DNA of 37,971 nucleotides from Bacillota bacterium (GTDB taxonomy: Bacteria; Bacillota; Clostridia; Tissierellales; Peptoniphilaceae). A program made the position numbers and the translations under genes. The stretch lies in the NCBI GenBank assembly GCA_029003555.1, contig JAQYCE010000076.1:1-37971 (forward strand). The letters run 5' to 3'. The notes beneath the pieces were generated by a model. The model was given only the letters and a program-made list of their open reading frames with translations, was not told the DNA's origin and did not search any database. Shown piece by piece: positions 24,993 to 32,208 of the stretch. Positions within the stretch are counted from its first letter, which is position 1; the number at the start of each line of letters is the position of its first letter.

Positions 24993-25756
24993 TTTTTCTC
25001 CCACTCCCTGGCACGGGCCACCAACCAATTCAGGATGGCCTGCTGGGTCTCATTCTTGGCAGCCATCATCTCCGGATGCCACTGGACCAAGAGAAGGTCC
25101 TGACGTTCCTCGCCTTCCAGGGCTTCCACCAAGCCGTCCCGGCTTCTGGCAACCACCTTCAAGCCCTCCCCCACCTTCTTTACCGCCTGGTGGTGGAAGG
25201 AATTGACCCAAAGCTCCCGGCTATCCACAATCCCTTCAAGGATGGAGCCCTCTTCCACACTGACCTGGTGGCTCCCATAAAATCTCGGGATGGACTCATT
25301 GCTATGGGCAATTTGACTCTCATACTGGCTGGGAAGGTCTTGGTAAAGGGTTCCTCCCCGGGAAATATTGAAGACCTGGATCCCCCGGCAGATGCCTAAA
25401 ATAGGAAGCCCTTCTTGAACGTAGGCATAACGGGCCATATCCAATTCCTGGAGGTCCCTTTTGGGAACGGTAGGGCCCAGCTCTTTTCGGCTGTCCTCAC
25501 CATAGAGGGAGGGCAAGGGATCCGTTCCTCCCGTGAAGATGAGGCCGTCCACCAGGTCAACATAGGTCTTTCGAAGATCAGGATCGCTGACATAAGGCAG
25601 AACCAGGGGAATTCCGCCGGCTCTTTCTATACCGGCCACAAAATCGTGGTTGATGATATCATAGGTTTGGCGGGAGACTCCGATGTGGAGCATGGAACCC
25701 AATTCGTCCTCCGGCAGGTAGTGGCCGGCAATCCCAATGAGGGGTTTCTTTTTCAT
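24989..25756 (-). CDS. Class I glutamine-amidotransferase-like hydrolase, peptidase C26 (PuuD-like)
   Basis: 255 residues. The class I GATase triad is visible: the nucleophile Cys in PILGICRGIQVFN and His/Glu in VQWHPE, with IFTGGTDPLPSLYGE upstream and NSFHHQAVK between. This subgroup (gamma-glutamyl-gamma-aminobutyrate hydrolase and relatives) cleaves gamma-glutamyl bonds; the exact substrate is unknown. No polyamine genes are nearby, so PuuD function is not supported by context. The track start at 25777 is a GTG with no ribosome site; the ATG at 25756 has AAGGAAG six bases upstream and gives MKKKPLIGIAGHY. First gene of the operon that continues into trkH-trkA. Confidence 0.88.
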   Translation of the reverse strand: MKKKPLIGIAGHYLPEDELGSMLHIGVSRQTYDIINHDFVAGIERAGGIPLVLPYVSDPDLRKTYVDLVDGLIFTGGTDPLPSLYGEDSRKELGPTVPKRDLQELDMARYAYVQEGLPILGICRGIQVFNISRGGTLYQDLPSQYESQIAHSNESIPRFYGSHQVSVEEGSILEGIVDSRELWVNSFHHQAVKKVGEGLKVVARSRDGLVEALEGEERQDLLLVQWHPEMMAAKNETQQAILNWLVARAREWEKK

Positions 25757-25788
25757 CGATAACTTCCTTTCTTTCACCTTAAAGCAAG

Positions 25789-25802
25789 TCTATTTTAATA
25801 GA
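25789..25802. other. Palindrome over the C26 hydrolase promoter
   Basis: TCTATT-TT-AATAGA is a perfect 6-bp inverted repeat covering the -10 box of the minus-strand promoter. A third TCTATT copy lies at 25811-25816, beside the -35 box. This layout suits a repressor site, but no regulator gene is nearby. Confidence 0.4.
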
Positions 25803-25820
25803 TAGCGGGGTCTATTACAA
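25792..25820 (-). promoter_or_regulatory. Promoter of the C26 hydrolase-trkH-trkA-methylase operon
   Basis: TTGTAA, a 17-nt spacer and TAAAAT on the minus strand, about 36 bp upstream of the ATG at 25756. It lies back to back with the infC promoter, with 20 bp between the two -35 boxes. Confidence 0.7.
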
Positions 25821-25840
25821 CGAAATCATAGGTGGAGACC

Positions 25841-25869
25841 TTGACAGATGGCCGCGAGGCCTTTACAAT
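25841..25869 (+). promoter_or_regulatory. infC operon promoter
   Basis: TTGACA, exactly 17 nt, then TACAAT. A near-consensus sigma-70/A promoter and the strongest in the window. Transcription should begin near 25876. Confidence 0.88.
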
Positions 25870-25875
25870 AAGACC

Positions 25876-26010
25876 GTTGAAGCAGGGTTCCCACTCTCAC
25901 CGACAGCCAGGGCTCGTTCGGTTACTCGAGAAAACTTCCACCTTGACCCATTCAAGGTCTTTTCCGGTGGTGATGAGTATAGTGGGCACTTTGTCCGCTA
26001 TTTTTTTATT
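25876..26010 (+). ncRNA. L20-type ribosomal protein leader (attenuator) of infC-rpmI-rplT
   Basis: A 150-nt structured leader precedes infC. It contains GGTTCCCACTCTCACC, a stem-loop CCGACAGCCAGGGCTCGTTCGG, and a larger stem closed by CCACC/GGTGG around CCTTGA-CCCAT-TCAAGG. A final terminator hairpin follows (ATAGTGG/CCGCTAT plus T7) at about 25979-26008. CCCACT at 25890-25895 can pair with AGTGGG at 25981-25986, which would break the terminator; this long-range pairing is the hallmark of the Bacillota L20 leader. Known mechanism: L20 binding favours termination. Assignment rests on position and structure, not on a covariance search. Confidence 0.8.
25979..26008 (+). terminator. Attenuator terminator in the infC leader
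   Basis: ATAGTGG-GCACTTTGT-CCGCTAT followed by TTTTTTTATTTTT, immediately before the infC ribosome site. It overlaps the AGTGGG arm needed for the alternative pairing with CCCACT upstream. Confidence 0.8.
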
Positions 26011-26025
26011 TTTAGGAGGTGCACC

Positions 26026-26541
26026 ATTAAGGAATTAATCATCAATGAGCAGATTCGCGCCCAGGAAGTCCGCTTGATCGGTGATGACGGCGAGCAGATC
26101 GGCATCATCCCCATTGAAGAGGCCCAACAGAGGGCGGAAGAGGCACATTTGGACCTGGTACTCATGTCCCCCCAAGCCAAACCTCCGGTGGCCAAGCTCA
26201 TGGATTACGGCAAGTTCCGTTACGACTCGATTAAGAAGCTCAAGGAACAGAAGAAAAACCAAAAGACCAAGGAAACCAAGGAAATGCGCCTCTCCCCACG
26301 GATCGAGCAGCATGACCTGGAAACCAAGGCCGCTAAGGTCAAGGGCTTCCTGGAGGGTGGAGATGCCTGCAAGATCTCCGTCCGCTTCCGGGGACGTGAG
26401 CTGGGTCATAAGGACTTAGGTCGTGAGGTCCTGGACCAGTTTGTCAACTTGGTTGGTGATAGCGGGGTTATTGACAAGAAGCCGACCATGGAAGGTCGCA
26501 ACATGGTGATGTTCCTCGAACCCAACCCTGATAAAGAGTAG
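26026..26541 (+). CDS. infC: Translation initiation factor IF-3 (AUU start)
   Basis: IF-3 binds the 30S subunit, keeps it free of 50S and rejects non-AUG start codons. The track lists only 26074-26541, which cuts off the N-terminus. Reading upstream in frame gives ATT AAG GAA TTA ATC ATC AAT GAG CAG: M-KELIINEQIRAQEVRLIGDDG, the standard family start. There is no ATG, GTG or TTG between, and AGGAGGTG ends five bases before the ATT. So the start is AUU, as in infC of many bacteria, where it gives self-repression by IF-3. The protein has 171 residues with the N-domain, a basic linker (KKLKEQKKNQKTKETKEMRLSP) and the C-domain. First gene of infC-rpmI-rplT. Confidence 0.96.
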   Translation: MKELIINEQIRAQEVRLIGDDGEQIGIIPIEEAQQRAEEAHLDLVLMSPQAKPPVAKLMDYGKFRYDSIKKLKEQKKNQKTKETKEMRLSPRIEQHDLETKAAKVKGFLEGGDACKISVRFRGRELGHKDLGREVLDQFVNLVGDSGVIDKKPTMEGRNMVMFLEPNPDKE

Positions 26542-26554
26542 ATAGGAGAAAACA

Positions 26555-26761
26555 ATGGCAGTCAAGAAAATTAAAAGAAAAACCCATAGAGCCTCCGCTA
26601 AGCGTTTCAAGAGAACCGGTTCCGGCAAGCTCAAACGCTGGTCCTCAGGCATGAACCATATTACTGGCCATTACCCCCAGAAGACGGTTCGCAAGCTTCG
26701 TCATTCCAAGATGGTCCATAAGTCGGATATGAAGCGCATCGATGATATGTTGCCCCGTTAG
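26555..26761 (+). CDS. rpmI: 50S ribosomal protein L35
   Basis: 68 residues, very basic ([29 protein letters not shown]...), matching L35 in length and in the [16 protein letters not shown] core. GGAGAAAAC precedes the ATG; 13 bp separate it from infC. A structural protein of the large subunit, made from the L20-controlled operon. Confidence 0.98.
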   Translation: MAVKKIKRKTHRASAKRFKRTGSGKLKRWSSGMNHITGHYPQKTVRKLRHSKMVHKSDMKRIDDMLPR

Positions 26762-26775
26762 GATGGAGGTCGAAA

Positions 26776-27120
26776 ATGGCAAGAGTTAAAGGTGGCGTTA
26801 ACGCCAAAAAGAATCATAAAAATGTATTAAAGCAGGCCAAGGGTTACTTCGGTTCCAAGCATACCCTTTACAGGACAGCCAACCAGGCCGTCATCAAGTC
26901 CATGCAGTATGCCTATGTGGGACGGAAACTCCGCAAGCGTCAGTTCCGCCAGCTCTGGATCGCCCGGATCAATGCCGCTTGCCGGTCCAACGGAACCAAC
27001 TACTCCCGCTTCATGGCCGGCCTCAAGAAGAACAACATTGAGATCAACCGGAAGATGCTCTCCGAGATGGCCATCCACCAACCCGAGGACTTCAAGGCCC
27101 TGGTGGATCAAGTAAAATAA
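26776..27120 (+). CDS. rplT: 50S ribosomal protein L20
   Basis: 114 residues. [68 protein letters not shown] is the L20 signature region: a basic N-terminal extension, then the globular half. It assembles early on 23S rRNA and is the expected effector of the leader upstream of infC. It is last in the operon and is followed by a strong terminator. Confidence 0.99.
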   Translation: MARVKGGVNAKKNHKNVLKQAKGYFGSKHTLYRTANQAVIKSMQYAYVGRKLRKRQFRQLWIARINAACRSNGTNYSRFMAGLKKNNIEINRKMLSEMAIHQPEDFKALVDQVK

Positions 27121-27139
27121 AGCTTCATTCCAATCGATC

Positions 27140-27178
27140 AAAAAGAAGTCCCGGCCGAACGCCGGGACTTCTTTTTTT
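27140..27178. terminator. Bidirectional terminator between rplT and the glycosyltransferase gene
   Basis: AAAAAGAAGTCCCGGC-CGAAC-GCCGGGACTTCTTTTT, a perfect GC-rich stem with A-tract and T-tract flanks, between two convergent genes. It serves the infC operon on the plus strand and thrS-glycosyltransferase on the minus strand. Confidence 0.93.
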
Positions 27179-27197
27179 AAGACTTTCCTTATTCATG

Positions 27198-28196
27198 TTA
27201 TTTCAATAGGGCCTCATAAATTTGAACCAGCTTGCGACCCGTCTCTTCGATCGACTTGGACGCCGCTACCTGGTAACCTGCTTCTATCAAGCTGGGTACT
27301 TGCCCCTCCAGGATCGCTTTGATTTTTTCTTCAAAATCGTCCACACTACGCCCCTTGTAAAGCTGGACCCCTGCTTGATAGTCCTCCTCAAAAATAGGAA
27401 TATCCCGCACTAAAATCGGACTTCTGCAAGCCAGGGCCTCCAAAAGGACGATCCCTTCCGTCTCTTCTCGGGTTAAGAAGGTATAAAGGTCGGCTCCACA
27501 GTAGGCTTCCCGAAGGAGGTCACTTGAAATATACCCTGGACAATGAAGGTTTGGCGTCTTCTCTTCCAGCATCCGCTTGATCTCCGGGCTCATCAGGGCG
27601 CGATCCAGCTTGCCAAACCAGACAAATTCGTACTGGGGCAGTCTTTGAGCCAGCGTGATGAAATCATCCATGCCCTTGCGCTTGATCGGCAGGCCCACGG
27701 ATAGGATCGACTTTTTACTGGGGTCAAGCTGATAGCGTTTGTAAAAAGCGCTCCGCTCTCCCCCTCTTGCCCGCCAAAAGGAAAGATCAATCCCGTTGGA
27801 GACCACTTTAATAGGGCGGTCCAATCCGTAGGTTGATAGGATCCCCCTAGAATAGGTCGTAGGGGTTAGAACCACATCACCCCGCTTATAACAATGGATC
27901 AACCACCGTTTAAATAGCGGGGCCAGCTGATTGCTGAAAATAAAGGAGTTTTTAAAATCCTCCTTGGTGGAGTGGGCATGGTAGACCACTTTTTTGCCCA
28001 TCCGGTGGGCTTTTCGGGCAAAGCGCACAGAGGCAGGAAAAACCGTATTGATATGAACCAGGTCGAAGTCTTCCGTCTCATCGGTGGTAAAATCGCAGCC
28101 GACCCGGCTTAAAGCCTTTTTCTGATGATCGATCGCCTTGCCCACCCCGGATTGCTTGACCGTTTCGTAGTCCCTGGCATAGAGTAAAATCTTCAT
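27198..28196 (-). CDS. GT4 glycosyltransferase, CpoA-like (diacylglycerol glycolipid type)
   Basis: A 332-residue cytoplasmic or membrane-surface enzyme of the GT-B fold. The donor-binding region has ETEGIVLLEALA (E-x7-E motif) and a nucleotide-sugar loop VSNGIDLSFW...LSVGLPIKRKGMDDFI. The N-terminus (MKILLYARDYETVKQSGVGKAIDHQKKAL), HAHSTKEDFKNSF and VRDIP resemble streptococcal CpoA, which builds the disaccharide head of membrane glycolipids, so a glycolipid role is likely though not certain; a wall or exopolysaccharide transferase is the alternative. The ATG lies 21 bp after the thrS stop and has no clear Shine-Dalgarno, so it probably depends on translation from thrS. It would share the thrS T-box. 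Confidence 0.82.
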   Translation of the reverse strand: MKILLYARDYETVKQSGVGKAIDHQKKALSRVGCDFTTDETEDFDLVHINTVFPASVRFARKAHRMGKKVVYHAHSTKEDFKNSFIFSNQLAPLFKRWLIHCYKRGDVVLTPTTYSRGILSTYGLDRPIKVVSNGIDLSFWRARGGERSAFYKRYQLDPSKKSILSVGLPIKRKGMDDFITLAQRLPQYEFVWFGKLDRALMSPEIKRMLEEKTPNLHCPGYISSDLLREAYCGADLYTFLTREETEGIVLLEALACRSPILVRDIPIFEEDYQAGVQLYKGRSVDDFEEKIKAILEGQVPSLIEAGYQVAASKSIEETGRKLVQIYEALLK

Positions 28197-28217
28197 CGTA
28201 CACGCCCATTCAGGGTC

Positions 28218-30125
28218 TTAGATTCGCTGGGTAATCTGCTCCTTCAGCCAGGCCTTGAATTCTTCAAAGGGAATGGTTTCGCTGTCTTTTTCCCCGTGAC
28301 GACGGATGGAGACGGTCTTGTTTTTCACCTCATCATCCCCCACCACGATCTGGAAAGAAGTCTTAGCCAGCTGGGCGTCGCGGATCTTCTTGCCCAGGGT
28401 CTCCTCACGGAGGTCCAGGTTGACCCGGCCGCCAACGGCCTCAAGCTCTTCTTTCATCTTCTTGGCATAGTCGCCGTGGGCCTTGTTATTGACCGGAATC
28501 AGCTCCACTTGAACCGGGGCCAGCCAGAGGGGGAAGTTCCCCGCATACTCTTCAATCAGGATCCCGATGAAGCGCTCGATGGAGCCCAAGACGACCCGGT
28601 GGATAAGGACAGGACGGTGCTTCTCGCCATCTTGTCCGATATATTCGGCTTCAAAACGCTGGGGCAACTGGAAGTCCAGCTGGACCGTTCCGCACTGCCA
28701 GGTTCTTCCGATGGTATCCTCCAACTGGAAGTCGATCTTAGGACCATAGAAGGCGCCATCGCCCTCGTTGATGGTGTACTCCTTGCCCATGTGCTCCAAG
28801 GCCCCCTTCAGGGCGTTGGTAGCTCCTTCCCACTCCTCATCGGTTCCCATGGAATCCTCCGGACGGGTGGAAAGCTCGATGGTGTACTTGAAGCCCATCT
28901 TTTTGTAGACCATATCGATCAGGTCGCAAATCCGCTTAACCTCATCTTCAATTTGATCCATAGCCAGGAAGATATGGGCATCGTCCTGGGTGAAGTTCCG
29001 GACCCGGAAAAGGCCGTGGAGGGCGCCGGAAAGCTCATGGCGGTAGACATTGCCCAACTCCGCCAAGCGAAGGGGTAGGTCACGGTAGGAGTGGGGCTGG
29101 GAATTGTAAACCAAAACGGAACCCGGGCAGTTCATGGGTTTGATGGCGTAGTCTTCCTCATCAATCTTGGTGGTATACATATTCTCCCGATAATGGTCCC
29201 AGTGACCTGAAGTCTCCCAGAGCTTGCGGTTGAGGATCTGGGGGGTGGAGATTTCCAGGTAATCCGCTTTTCTATGGATCTCTCTCCAGTAGTCAATCAG
29301 CTCATTTTTAATAACCATGCCGTTGGGGAGGAAGAAGGGGAAGCCGGGACCCTCTTCCATGAAGGTGAAGAGTTCCATTTCCTTGCCGATCTTCCGGTGA
29401 TCACGCTTTTTGGCTTCTTCCAGGCGTTCCAGGTATTCATCCAGGAGCTTCTTCTTGGGGAAGGAGACGCCGTAGATCCGGGTCAGCATCTTGTTGTGCT
29501 CATCGCCCCTCCAATATGCACCGGCCAGCGAAGTCAACTTGAATGCCTTGATTTCTCCGGTGTTCTGGATATGGGGGCCGGCGCAGAGGTCGATAAAGTC
29601 CCCCTGCTGGTAGAAGGAAACTTCTTCCTCCTCCGGCAGGTCTTCAATCAGCTCTACCTTGTAGGGCTGGTTATGTTCTTTCCAATAGTCGATGGCTTCC
29701 TGGCGGGGTTTGGAGAAGCGGACGATGTCCAGCTTTTCCCGGACAATCTTCTGCATTTCTTCTTCAATCTTGGCCAGGTCCTCTTCCGTCAGAACATCCT
29801 CGCCGAAGTCGATGTCATAATAAAAGCCGTCTTTAATGGCCGGTCCAATGGCAAATTGTGCCTTGGGATAGAGGCGGGTAACCGCTTGGGCCAGAAGGTG
29901 GGAGGAGGAATGGCGGAAGGCGTGTTTGCCCAGGTCATCGTCAAAAGTGGCTATTTCCAGCCGGTCTCCGTCAGATAAGACGTCGCGAATATCGGCATCT
30001 TCCCCATTGATTTTTGCCGCCAGGGCATTCCGGGCCAGGCCCTCGGAAATGGCCTTGGCGCCATCCAGAGCCGAAGCTCCTTCCTGAAGTTCTAATTCTG
30101 ATCCATCCTTGCAAATAATTTTCAT
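28218..30125 (-). CDS. thrS: Threonine--tRNA ligase
   Basis: 635 residues, normal length. In order: TGS domain (about 1-62), editing domain with HSSSHLLAQA (about 73) and the YYDIDF and DLCAGPH stretches, class II catalytic core with the zinc ligands in MNCPGS, YRHELSG and VLIHRVVLG, and the C-terminal anticodon-binding domain (LAPVQVELIPVNNKAH onward). It charges tRNA-Thr and hydrolyses Ser-tRNA-Thr. The leader carries a T-box with a likely ACC specifier, so expression should rise when threonyl-tRNA runs low. The start has AAAGGAAGCGCC before the ATG. Confidence 0.98.
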   Translation of the reverse strand: MKIICKDGSELELQEGASALDGAKAISEGLARNALAAKINGEDADIRDVLSDGDRLEIATFDDDLGKHAFRHSSSHLLAQAVTRLYPKAQFAIGPAIKDGFYYDIDFGEDVLTEEDLAKIEEEMQKIVREKLDIVRFSKPRQEAIDYWKEHNQPYKVELIEDLPEEEEVSFYQQGDFIDLCAGPHIQNTGEIKAFKLTSLAGAYWRGDEHNKMLTRIYGVSFPKKKLLDEYLERLEEAKKRDHRKIGKEMELFTFMEEGPGFPFFLPNGMVIKNELIDYWREIHRKADYLEISTPQILNRKLWETSGHWDHYRENMYTTKIDEEDYAIKPMNCPGSVLVYNSQPHSYRDLPLRLAELGNVYRHELSGALHGLFRVRNFTQDDAHIFLAMDQIEDEVKRICDLIDMVYKKMGFKYTIELSTRPEDSMGTDEEWEGATNALKGALEHMGKEYTINEGDGAFYGPKIDFQLEDTIGRTWQCGTVQLDFQLPQRFEAEYIGQDGEKHRPVLIHRVVLGSIERFIGILIEEYAGNFPLWLAPVQVELIPVNNKAHGDYAKKMKEELEAVGGRVNLDLREETLGKKIRDAQLAKTSFQIVVGDDEVKNKTVSIRRHGEKDSETIPFEEFKAWLKEQITQRI

Positions 30126-30189
30126 GGCGCTTCCTTTCCGAAAATTCCCGATTCATCGGTAAGGGGACTAGATGGGTCGGGGAGCCATT

Positions 30190-30388
30190 CAGTCCATAAA
30201 AAAAACACGATGACGGTCGTATAGGGACGATCGTCATCGTGGTTCCACCCTACTTTATTCTTCATTCCAGCGGTGATCGGAGGTGGTCTTCAGACACCGA
30301 ACTTTGGATAGGACTCTCAGCCTTGGCCCATCTCTCTGTTTTTCCGCTCCTGGTGCTTACTCTTCTCGTCAACTCACCATATTCAGAT
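30190..30388 (-). ncRNA. T-box riboswitch, threonine specific, upstream of thrS
   Basis: The minus strand carries the T-box sequence AGGGTGGAACCACG (30238-30251), which pairs with the free CCA end of uncharged tRNA. It is followed by a terminator hairpin with eight T. Stem I begins near GACGAGAAGAGTAAG, with CAGAGAG in the distal part. In the 3' side of stem I, CTGAAGACCACC shows the usual GAA-x-codon context, and the codon ACC (Thr) at 30285-30287 is the best specifier, matching the gene downstream. Uncharged tRNA-Thr should stabilise the antiterminator. Confidence 0.92.
30198..30240 (-). terminator. Regulated terminator of the thrS T-box
   Basis: CACGATGACGATCGT-CCCTAT-ACGACCGTCATCGTG followed by TTTTTTTT on the minus strand. 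The left arm includes the end of the T-box sequence, so antiterminator and terminator exclude each other. Confidence 0.9.
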
Positions 30389-30394
30389 ATTGCT

Positions 30395-30423
30395 ATTATA
30401 CTCATTTGGCCAGGGCTTGACAA
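30395..30423 (-). promoter_or_regulatory. thrS promoter
   Basis: TTGTCA, 17 nt, TATAAT on the minus strand. The predicted start point is just before the T-box stem I. It lies about 40 bp beyond the hisS stop, with no terminator between. Confidence 0.85.
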
Positions 30424-30461
30424 GATTTCTTGAAATGATTCTTTCCGGATTGCCCCTAAGC

Positions 30462-31793
30462 CTAGTCCAGATCCGCCAAAAGCCGGACAGCTTCTTCAAT
30501 GCTGTAGGTGGATTGGTCCCCCGTCGTCAGGTTTTTCATGGAGATCTTTCCGGATTCCCTCTCCGCTTCACCGATGATGATGGCATAGCCGGCACCCAGC
30601 TTATCCGCATAGGAGAATTTTTTCTTCATCTTCCCGCTTTCCGTATAGAGCTGGCAGGTCACCCCCTCCGCCCGGAGTTGGTTTAGGACCGAGACGGCAA
30701 AATCTCCGTCTTCTTCCGACATGGGAAGGATGAGGGCCCGGATGAATTGATCCTCTCCCCAGTTCACCAGATTGGCCTGGCTGAGCTGGTAGAAGAGCCG
30801 GGTCAAGCCGATCGATATGCCCACCCCCGGGAAGTTCTCATTGGAGAAGTTGGAAGAGAGGTTGTCATAGCGTCCCCCCGAACAAACCGAACCGATGGAT
30901 TCATGGTCCTTAATAAAGGTCTCATAAACCATGCCCGTATAATAATCCAGTCCTCGGGTAATGGAGAGGTCGATTTTGATGTTGTCTGTGGGAATGCCCA
31001 GGGCCTGCATGTGGCTGTAGACTTCAACGAAGTCCTCAAAGCCCCGGCTGAACTCCTCCTTCATTTCTCCGGATTCATTCATGGCCCGGAGCTTATCGAT
31101 GGTCTTTTCGTTGGACCCGGCATCCTCGATGAAGTGGAAGATCCGGTCGATCTGGTCCGAGGTTTGTCCTAGATCCTCCAGGATCTCCTGAACCCCTTCT
31201 TTCCCAATCTTGCCCAGCTTATCCACGGCCCGGAGGGTCTCCTCCAGGTCCTCCACCCCAATGGAGAGGAAGAAGCCATTTAAGAGCCTCCGGTTGTTGA
31301 TGTGGAAGCAGGCCTGGGTCAAGCCCATATCCTTGAAGATATTGTAGATGACCGCCGGAACCTCAGCGTCGTTCCAGAGGGAAAGGGTCTGGCGTCCGAT
31401 GATGTCGATGTCAGCCTGGTAGAACTCCCGGTAGCGACCCTTCTGGGACCGCTCTCCCCGCCAAACCTTGGAAATCTGATAGCGGCGGAAGGGGAAGGCC
31501 AGGTCCGCATTGTGCTGGGCCACATACCGGGCCAGGGGGACGGTAAGGTCAAAACGGAGGGCCTGGTCCTGAGAGTGGTCATCCCTTTCAATGCGGAAGA
31601 CCTGCTTGGCCGTCTCTCCCCCGCCCTTTGAAAAGAGAATCTCCGTTTTTTCAATAGCCGGGGTATCCAGGGGCCAAAAGCCGAAGGCCTGAAAGTTCTT
31701 CTCGACAATGGCCTTCATCCGGTTGAAGCGAACCTGGTCCTCCGGAAGAAGCTCCATGAACCCGGAAAGAATACTCGGTTGAATAATATCCAT
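30462..31793 (-). CDS. hisS: Histidine--tRNA ligase
   Basis: 443 residues from the ATG at 31793. Class II core motifs: LRFDLTVPLARYVAQH, the motif 2 region RRYQISKVWRGERSQKGRYREFYQADIDIIG, and the HisRS-specific RGLDYYTGMVYE, then CSGGRYD and GISIGLTRLF. The C-terminal alpha/beta anticodon-binding domain is present (ALILPMSEEDGDFAVSVLNQLRAEG...), and with the HisA signature this supports a true synthetase rather than the regulatory paralogue HisZ. The track start at 31856 is too long; the ATG at 31793 has GGGAG six bases upstream and gives MDIIQPSILSGFMELLPED. No aspS gene follows, unlike in Bacillus. Confidence 0.95.
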   Translation of the reverse strand: MDIIQPSILSGFMELLPEDQVRFNRMKAIVEKNFQAFGFWPLDTPAIEKTEILFSKGGGETAKQVFRIERDDHSQDQALRFDLTVPLARYVAQHNADLAFPFRRYQISKVWRGERSQKGRYREFYQADIDIIGRQTLSLWNDAEVPAVIYNIFKDMGLTQACFHINNRRLLNGFFLSIGVEDLEETLRAVDKLGKIGKEGVQEILEDLGQTSDQIDRIFHFIEDAGSNEKTIDKLRAMNESGEMKEEFSRGFEDFVEVYSHMQALGIPTDNIKIDLSITRGLDYYTGMVYETFIKDHESIGSVCSGGRYDNLSSNFSNENFPGVGISIGLTRLFYQLSQANLVNWGEDQFIRALILPMSEEDGDFAVSVLNQLRAEGVTCQLYTESGKMKKKFSYADKLGAGYAIIIGEAERESGKISMKNLTTGDQSTYSIEEAVRLLADLD

Positions 31794-31811
31794 ACTCATC
31801 TCCCATCTAGG

Positions 31812-31834
31812 AAAAGGCGACGGACCGCCTTTTT
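31812..31834 (-). other. Hairpin in the hisS leader
   Basis: AAAAGGCG-GTCCGT-CGCCTTTT (8-bp stem) lies between the hisS promoter and ribosome site on the minus strand. It lacks a T-run in that direction, so it is not a terminator for hisS. There is no T-box. A structural or translational role is possible. Confidence 0.35.
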
Positions 31835-31867
31835 CAATAAAAAGTTTTCCTCCCAATCGATGGCTAA

Positions 31868-31873
31868 ATTATA
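31868..31873 (-). promoter_or_regulatory. Candidate hisS promoter, extended -10
   Basis: TGGTATAAT on the minus strand: a TGn element joined to a perfect TATAAT, about 75 bp before the hisS ATG. The -35 zone is a T-tract rather than TTGACA, as is common for extended -10 promoters. Confidence 0.65.
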
Positions 31874-31949
31874 CCAAAGCTGCCTTCAAAAAAAAAGTTG
31901 GCCCATAGGAAGAAGGGGCATGCCGACGGCTTCCATGGCCCAAAAGCAT

Positions 31950-31979
31950 AAAAAAACCTGTGAAGCTTCCTCACAGGTC
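31950..31979 (-). terminator. Terminator after the tRNA pair
   Basis: ACCTGTGA-GGAAGCT-TCACAGGT followed by TTTTTTTA on the minus strand, starting about 8 bp after tRNA-Cys. Confidence 0.88.
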
Positions 31980-31986
31980 TTGATGA

Positions 31987-32057
31987 AGGCGAAGACCGGA
32001 TTCGAACCGGTGGTAGAGGTGTTGCAGACCTTTGCCTTACCACTTGGCTACTTCGCC
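31987..32057 (-). tRNA. tRNA-Cys (GCA)
   Basis: Cloverleaf read on the minus strand: acceptor GGCGAAG/CTTCGCC, D-arm GCC..GGC, anticodon loop CTGCAAC with anticodon GCA, T-arm ACCGG-TTCGAAT-CCGGT, discriminator T, as expected for Cys. The 3' CCA is not encoded and must be added. Confidence 0.95.
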
Positions 32058-32066
32058 ATGATACAG

Positions 32067-32139
32067 AGCGGTAGACGAGGCTCGAACTCGCGACCCCCAG
32101 CTTGGGAAGCTGATGCTCTACCAACTGAGCTACTACCGC
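32067..32139 (-). tRNA. tRNA-Gly (CCC)
   Basis: Acceptor GCGGTAG/CTACCGC, anticodon loop TTCCCAA with anticodon CCC, T-arm GCGAG-TTCGAGC-CTCGT, discriminator T. The 3' CCA is not encoded. It lies 9 bp upstream of tRNA-Cys and is cotranscribed with it. The CCC isoacceptor reads GGG codons and is usually a secondary glycine tRNA. Confidence 0.95.
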
Positions 32140-32160
32140 ATGGATGATTCAGACTTGTAT

Positions 32161-32189
32161 AGTTTACACTATTAGTACTTCCCTTTCAA
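32161..32189 (-). promoter_or_regulatory. tRNA-Gly/tRNA-Cys promoter
   Basis: TTGAAA, 17 nt, TAAACT on the minus strand, ending about 21 bp before tRNA-Gly. Good -35, weaker -10. Confidence 0.6.
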
Positions 32190-32208
32190 GTCATTTTTAC
32201 ATGGCCGA

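Noticed and set aside
26074-26541. infC as listed, starting at TTG 26074
   Set aside because: It lacks the conserved IF-3 N-terminus (INEQIRAQEVR) and has no ribosome site; the ATT at 26026 fits better.
31779-32147. 122-residue plus-strand ORF after hisS
   Set aside because: It runs through the complement of two tRNA genes and a terminator and has no coding character.
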